From positions 1,555,212-1,619,211 of the forward strand of contig JACTAT010000061.1 of assembly GCA_014526335.1 (NCBI GenBank): DNA of 64,000 bases, written 5' to 3'. Source of the DNA: Chrysaora quinquecirrha. Lineage: Eukaryota; Cnidaria; Scyphozoa; Semaeostomeae; Pelagiidae. A program made the position numbers and the translations under genes. The notes under the pieces are model-generated. The model worked only from the letters and a program-made list of their open reading frames with translations, searched no databases and had not been told where the DNA came from. The stretch's first letter is position 1, and every line of letters starts with the position of its first letter. Below, in pieces: positions 59,701-64,000 of this stretch.

Positions 59701-62700
59701 TAACAGTCTTCGCTTTAACACATCTGAAAGTAACAGTTGAAGAAATATAGTGCTATCGCTATCTTTATAAATGGGCCTTTTCAGGTTTACCAAAAATACC
59801 CAAACAGGATAATTGGGACATTTAGATTGTTGGGAAATTTGGGACACTTACTTTTTTCATTATCAAATTCGTTGCCTGTCAGTAAAAATTTATGAGACCT
59901 CGTGTTTTTGAAAGAGTTGATTTTAGAGTTGATTTAACTAGGCTTGCTTGCGGTTACATATGAAGTGAACGGTAGGACATTTTTTTGTTCTGTTATGTTA
60001 TGAAAACTTGTGTGTAATTTGTTCTAATATCCCTCCAGAACGGCCTTAGGACCAAACAGAACACTGGTCTTTTCTTGACACCAGAGGCAATGCAGGTTTT
60101 CTCAAGACGCATTTTGATTGGTTCACGAGAAGCCAGTGTCAATCAAAGAAAACTATAACAACAGCAACAGACCTGTCCATTTGTACAGTAGAGCTTAAGA
60201 GTCGAAATTCGCAGACATTTGAGCCATATGGCTAAACGATCAAACACTGTTCGTCCAACATCTGGAATCTGCTTGTCAAAAAAATGTTTCATCGTTGGAG
60301 AAATGTTTTGGGAAATGATTCACCGTCAAACATTACTCGTCCTACATATCTTGCTTGAAATGTTATTCAATTTTACAAAAACATTGCAAAAACATGTTGT
60401 TTATTTTGCTTGTCAAGCAATGTTTGTGACGAGGCCAAACATTCCGACATTGCTTGTGCAGCAAATGAGAACTGTTTGATTGCTAATGTTTGATCGGCCA
60501 GCGCCTTATATTCATTATTTGCTGGAGAATTCTACCCACGATCTCCATTCAGCTATTCTATATATCATGGTAAACAGTGATTGAACTATCGGTACTGGCC
60601 TAAATAGCAAAAAAAATGACTGGGACAAGAAGTCTTATACTCAATCAAATGATTTTCGAATTCTTTGAATGCGTTTGAAAATGATCTAAAAACTCAGTCA
60701 CTTACCAGTTTGAGATGTATTGGCTCCTGCAACAGCCAAATCTTCTGCCTCGTAATCATCAAGAGGCAAATCATCAGTGTAATAAACTCTTGCACGTAAT
60801 TGGCTGTTTTTTATCTTTAGCTCTGAAATTTCTTTTCTCAGTTCAACGATAACATCACCCATTTGTCCAACGGCCAATCTGTATCGATCCAGCTCCTAAA
60901 AGGGAAAAGAATCGTTTTTCAGATATATAATCTCGATCAAGATTGTGAGGATGGTACATTAGCCATCTGGGGAAAAACATGAAAAACACTTCATTATGAA
61001 ATCACACCATTAAGTTCGAGAATATTTAATACAAACTCTTTGTACTCAAAGCTCTTCATAGCTACTAGATCTTATAGAAAGTGCTTTAAGAATTCAACTT
61101 ACTTTTGTTTGGTATTCCATTACAGAAATCACATGGCTGTCCAAGAATTTTGCTTTCTAGTGACAAGAAATCATCCAATCAATTAACTGAATCAATCATT
61201 CAATCAAACAATTAATCAGCTAAGCAAATGAGTCAATCAAAGTTATTCAATGTAGACTAATCCTATCAGAAATGGGAGCAAAGTCGAAAGCTGAATTTTG
61301 AACACTTGCCTCAATATCATCATTCGCCAGGGTCTGGGTTTGCGGTGTTGTTTGCTTTGGTAACTGTTCAATCTCTTCTTTTCTGCTAGAGCTAAAAAGA
61401 CGAAAAATTACCTAAATTAATCATCACAATAACTCAAAAAGCTAATGACCTCAAGTGAAAGCAGTACTAGAACGTATGAATACCTTTTTGACTGAGTTGG
61501 TTCTTCGATATTTACATACGGTTTAACAGAACTCCGACTGTGCGGTGGAGATCGTAGAAGTTTGTGGTACATAGGCAGAATCTGTCGCACCGCATCGATT
61601 GATGGCAAGGTCTCTTCAGCCTAAATAAGTGAAATGTAATAGCAGAATAGTAACAAAATCACGAAAATGGAAAGTTCCAAATAGGCCCATTTTGGGCAAA
61701 AACGTAAGGCTATGTATACTAAGGCCAAATGGCCGAAAATCATTCAAGATCCAAAGGTTTCAGAAATTACCAAAAAACTCCTTCGTGGGAGGGTTATAAC
61801 AGGCCTTTGACTCTTTGATATGGCTATAAAAGAGCTGCTCAAGTAATATCATCAAGGACTTTAAATCCGAGGACCATTGACCGTTGTTCTAATCTCAACA
61901 TTAGTCCCTTATGCCACTGTTCGAGAACCATTACGATGAATAGCCTGCGTGACAAAGTTGGGGTAATACCATCATCTTACCCCATCTTTCTGCCATTTAC
62001 ATTACGCTATAAAAAGCTAGATATCGTTAAGTTAAAGAAACGTTTACCTTAAAAAGATTACTAATTGTTGACTTCGTGAATTCATCCTCGTATATTGGAG
62101 AAGGAGGCTAGAAGAGAGAAAGCAACGGCAGTACTTTAGATTCTAGAAGGGTTCTGTATCATAGCCAATTTACGATACCGGGGCTCTTAACTAAGTAAAA
62201 ACCCAAGAAAAATCCCACACCAGGGCTGCAATTTCAACTTACGCCTGGCTATATTCTTAGCTTAAAAACAAACATTCAAGATCGCTAACCAGATTCCTAA
62301 ATAAGTAAAAACCAACATGGGGGCTAATAATTTCCACCTCAGACAAGCTGTATCCTTGATTTAATAACAGATTATAGGACAGCTAACGAAGGCAGTATTA
62401 ACTGAAACCTGAACAGAGAACTCGTGATTAACAAGAGATAAGTGAATACAATTTTATACTTTAGCTTCTGCTGTTTTGTTTGTTGGTTATTTAGTAATAT
62501 TTCGTGTTTTTGTCATGTCTTGGCGTGATATCTTTGTTGTCTAGTCTAAATTGCGATATTTGCCTTTTCACCCCTCCATTTTGTGGGAATTCTTTCCTAA
62601 TTTACCACACTAAGAAAAAACCCACACCAGGGCTGCAATTTCGATTTACGTCTGGCTATATTCTTAGCTTAAAACCAAACATTTAGGATCGCTAATCAGA

Positions 62701-63626
62701 TTCCTAAATGAGTAAAAACCAACATAGGAGCTAATCAGTTCGAAACCTCAGAGTAGCTGTATCCTTGATTTGATAACAGATTATAGTACAGCTAACGGAG
62801 GCAGTATTAACTGAAACATCAGACAAGTCTGCGGGCAAATATACAGACCTTGACTTTCTTCCAGAGCAAGTCCATCCAAAAAACCCCTAAGCTAGTAGCA
62901 GCGTTACCAATAGTACATTCTTAGTTATTCTGAAATCAAGATCGATCAAGATAATAACATGGAAACTAACTTTGTTCAATGAACTGTTAGATTTTCTTGG
63001 CGATTCTTTCAGAGAGGGTGAAGCTTCTCTTTTCTTCAGGAATAAATGCTTGCTCCTAGGGCTAAGGTCTTTGTGATGAATTGATAAAGACTCTAAAAGA
63101 TAGTAATACATATACTAAGTACTAAGCAATATTTAGAAAGCAATTGAACAAACAGGTAACATTGTTAGTGTTTAAAGTGATAAATGGATCAGATTGACAC
63201 CTGCCTTCGCTATACACCCTAGCAGCCCTCATAGAAAGGGAGTAATCCCCGATCTCCTCTATCTACACAACTAACGAATATGTTACAGTTTGATGTCCTC
63301 TGAGAATGAAATGCGACAAAACTCACCTGCAAGCTCCTGTTCATCAGAATTCTCTAGTAGTTTCACTTGGTTTACTATAGATATCCATCCCACGTTTACT
63401 TTAATGCCACCAAGATTGCCATCGCTATGGATGAAGATCCTACCATTGCCAGGCTCATTTGGTATTTCGTTTTGATTTTTGAAATGCAGAACATCTCGAG
63501 GCAACAGACATAAACATCCAGATCCTCGTAATTTGGTTGAATAAGAATCATATGCAGTTGATGTTGATGAAGTCGGCAAGGAGATTTCTTCAAATAGATC
63601 TATGAAGAGTTCTACTCTATCCGTTT
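53655..63626 (-). CDS. C2 plus coiled-coil protein resembling CCDC33, 5' end off the window
   Basis: Sixteen exons in phase: 63327-63626, 62971-63092, 62048-62107, 61484-61620, 61310-61391, 61103-61156, 60706-60895, 59635-59723, 58726-58803, 58047-58100, 57004-57064, 56152-56213, 55584-55739, 55458-55505, 54735-54815 and 53655-53807. The first visible exon is a beta-rich, probably C2-type segment (TDRVELFIDLFEE, GGIKVNVGWISI). A Ser/Pro linker follows (KESPRKSNSS, PPSPIYEDEF), then long heptad coiled coils (ELDRYRLAVGQMGDVIVELR, KRRLLSKTEELQQQRARIQD, LLQKLEKAEGRIMALENQ). This layout recalls CCDC33, a testis-enriched protein in mammals; the assignment is tentative. The intron 61157-61309 needs a GC donor. 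The last exon runs into a MITE that supplies the stop codon. Function unknown. Confidence 0.75.
55004..55254 (+). repeat. tRNA-derived SINE, family 1, best copy
   Basis: The head resembles a tRNA of the Leu/Ser type: A-box-like TGGCCGAGTGG and B-box-like GGTCGTGGATTCGAA. A conserved body (GGTAAATGAGTACTCAGGGT, CTGACCTGCGTTAACAA) follows, then a short TTGC-repeat tail. Not a functional tRNA gene, because the acceptor ends do not pair and the sequence continues into the body. Confidence 0.75.
55764..56030. mobile_element. AACGATCAAACATTG-family MITE in the CCDC33-like gene
   Basis: Starts TTAGGCCCTAGGCAAACGAC and ends AATGTTTGATCGTTTGGCCA. It lies between exons 55584-55739 and 56152-56213. Confidence 0.65.
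56335..56880. repeat. 51-bp minisatellite CTTAATCTAGAATCTAACTC...
   Basis: The central part 56474-56750 holds about five near-identical 51-base units ending CCGTCTAGACCCTTCCTAAC. Diverged units flank it. It lies in an intron of the CCDC33-like gene. Confidence 0.9.
57486..57887. mobile_element. ACACG/TTATAAG(GA)AAC-family element, copy 4
   Basis: Starts TACACGATTTTTTATAAGGA and ends TATAAAAAAAAGCGTGTA, with AAGGAACTTT units inside. It lies in an intron of the CCDC33-like gene. Confidence 0.65.
58222..58610. repeat. 12-bp repeat CCACAATATGTG
   Basis: Degenerate 12-base units repeat about 25 times with a non-repeat gap at about 58380-58430. It lies between two coiled-coil exons of the CCDC33-like gene. 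Confidence 0.85.
60228..60507. mobile_element. AACGATCAAACATTG-family MITE in the CCDC33-like gene
   Basis: Starts TATGGCTAAACGATCAAACA and ends AATGTTTGATCGGCCAGCGC. The interior includes GCTTGTCAAGCAATGTTTG words. Confidence 0.6.
61157..61309 (-). other. GC-AG intron in the CCDC33-like gene
   Basis: Minus-strand donor GCAAGT at 61304-61309 follows GAG and keeps phase 0 into the next exon, which begins KAKFLDS. The alternative GT at 61305-61306 breaks the frame. Confidence 0.7.
62192..62819. repeat. Duplicated 210-bp intronic segment
   Basis: Segments 62192-62407 and 62608-62819 match over their whole length (CCACACCAGGGCTGCAATTT, CTGGCTATATTCTTAGCTTA, GGCAGTATTAACTGAAAC) with scattered changes, in the same direction, in the intron 62108-62970. 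Confidence 0.85.
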
Positions 63627-63731
63627 CTGAAAATTAGAAAAGGTATCCGTGACGGGAACAAAATAAAATGTAACTGACTGACCAACTAATGACGAACTAA
63701 TTCTTTAATTGCTTCTGACTATGGATAATGT

Positions 63732-63734
<3 letters not shown>

Positions 63735-63766
<32 letters not shown>

Positions 63767-64000
63767 GTGGTGGTTGTGATGCAGATGATGATGCTTTGTG
63801 ATGATCATGATAATGAGTGATGATCACTATCAAGAAGACAATGACTGAGGATGAGAATGACAATGACAAAGATCATGATGGTGATGATAGCAGTCATCAT
63901 GATGACGATGATGGTGATGGTGATAATGATGATGATGCTGATTATGCTAATGATAATGATGCTGATGATGGTGATAATGACGTTCATGATTATAATGATG
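63735..64000. repeat. (GAT)n-rich satellite reaching the window edge
   Basis: GAT and GATGGT runs with interruptions, upstream of the first visible exon of the CCDC33-like gene. Confidence 0.9.

Overview
The window is animal nuclear DNA: AT-rich and intron-dense, with short exons bounded by GT-AG (occasionally GC-AG) signals and introns full of small DNA transposons, tRNA-derived SINEs and satellites. The gene set (vault PARP, a meteorin-like secreted protein, an NB-ARC/TPR STAND protein, UQCRC2) and the repeat style suggest an early-branching marine metazoan, most likely a cnidarian such as a coral or anemone. That assignment is inference; no species marker was read.

I rebuilt six genes exon by exon from splice signals, codon phase and family similarity. 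All six lie on the minus strand, so each reads from high to low coordinates. From right to left they are: (1) 63626-53655, a C2 plus coiled-coil protein resembling CCDC33, with its 5' end outside the window; (2) 52267-39264, UQCRC2, complete in 20 exons; (3) 38479-35124, a complete 10-exon gene joining a TFPT/INO80F-like coiled coil to an HMG box; (4) 34683-30161, a complete 4-exon NB-ARC plus TPR protein; (5) 28495-26409, a complete 4-exon meteorin-like protein; (6) 23000-168, a 37-exon PARP4 (vault PARP) gene with its 3' end outside the window.

The PARP4 gene carries the main novelty. Its order is BRCT, PARP regulatory helices, ADP-ribosyltransferase, VIT, vWA and an acidic linker. The last visible exon then continues, in matching splice phase, into the N-terminal signature of an actin fold. 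Two exons of the same gene contain a one-base frame break in a five-base A/T run, and a third break is possible at the start exon. The other five genes read through cleanly.

The genes do not form a functional operon. Themes include ADP-ribosylation, innate-type signalling, secretion, chromatin, respiration and an unknown coiled-coil role. The space between exons holds at least six TIR-bearing element families (several with readable target-site duplications), three tRNA-like SINE families, long purine/pyrimidine tracts and several tandem arrays. One Tigger-like MITE has landed in the last codons of the CCDC33-like gene and replaces its stop codon.
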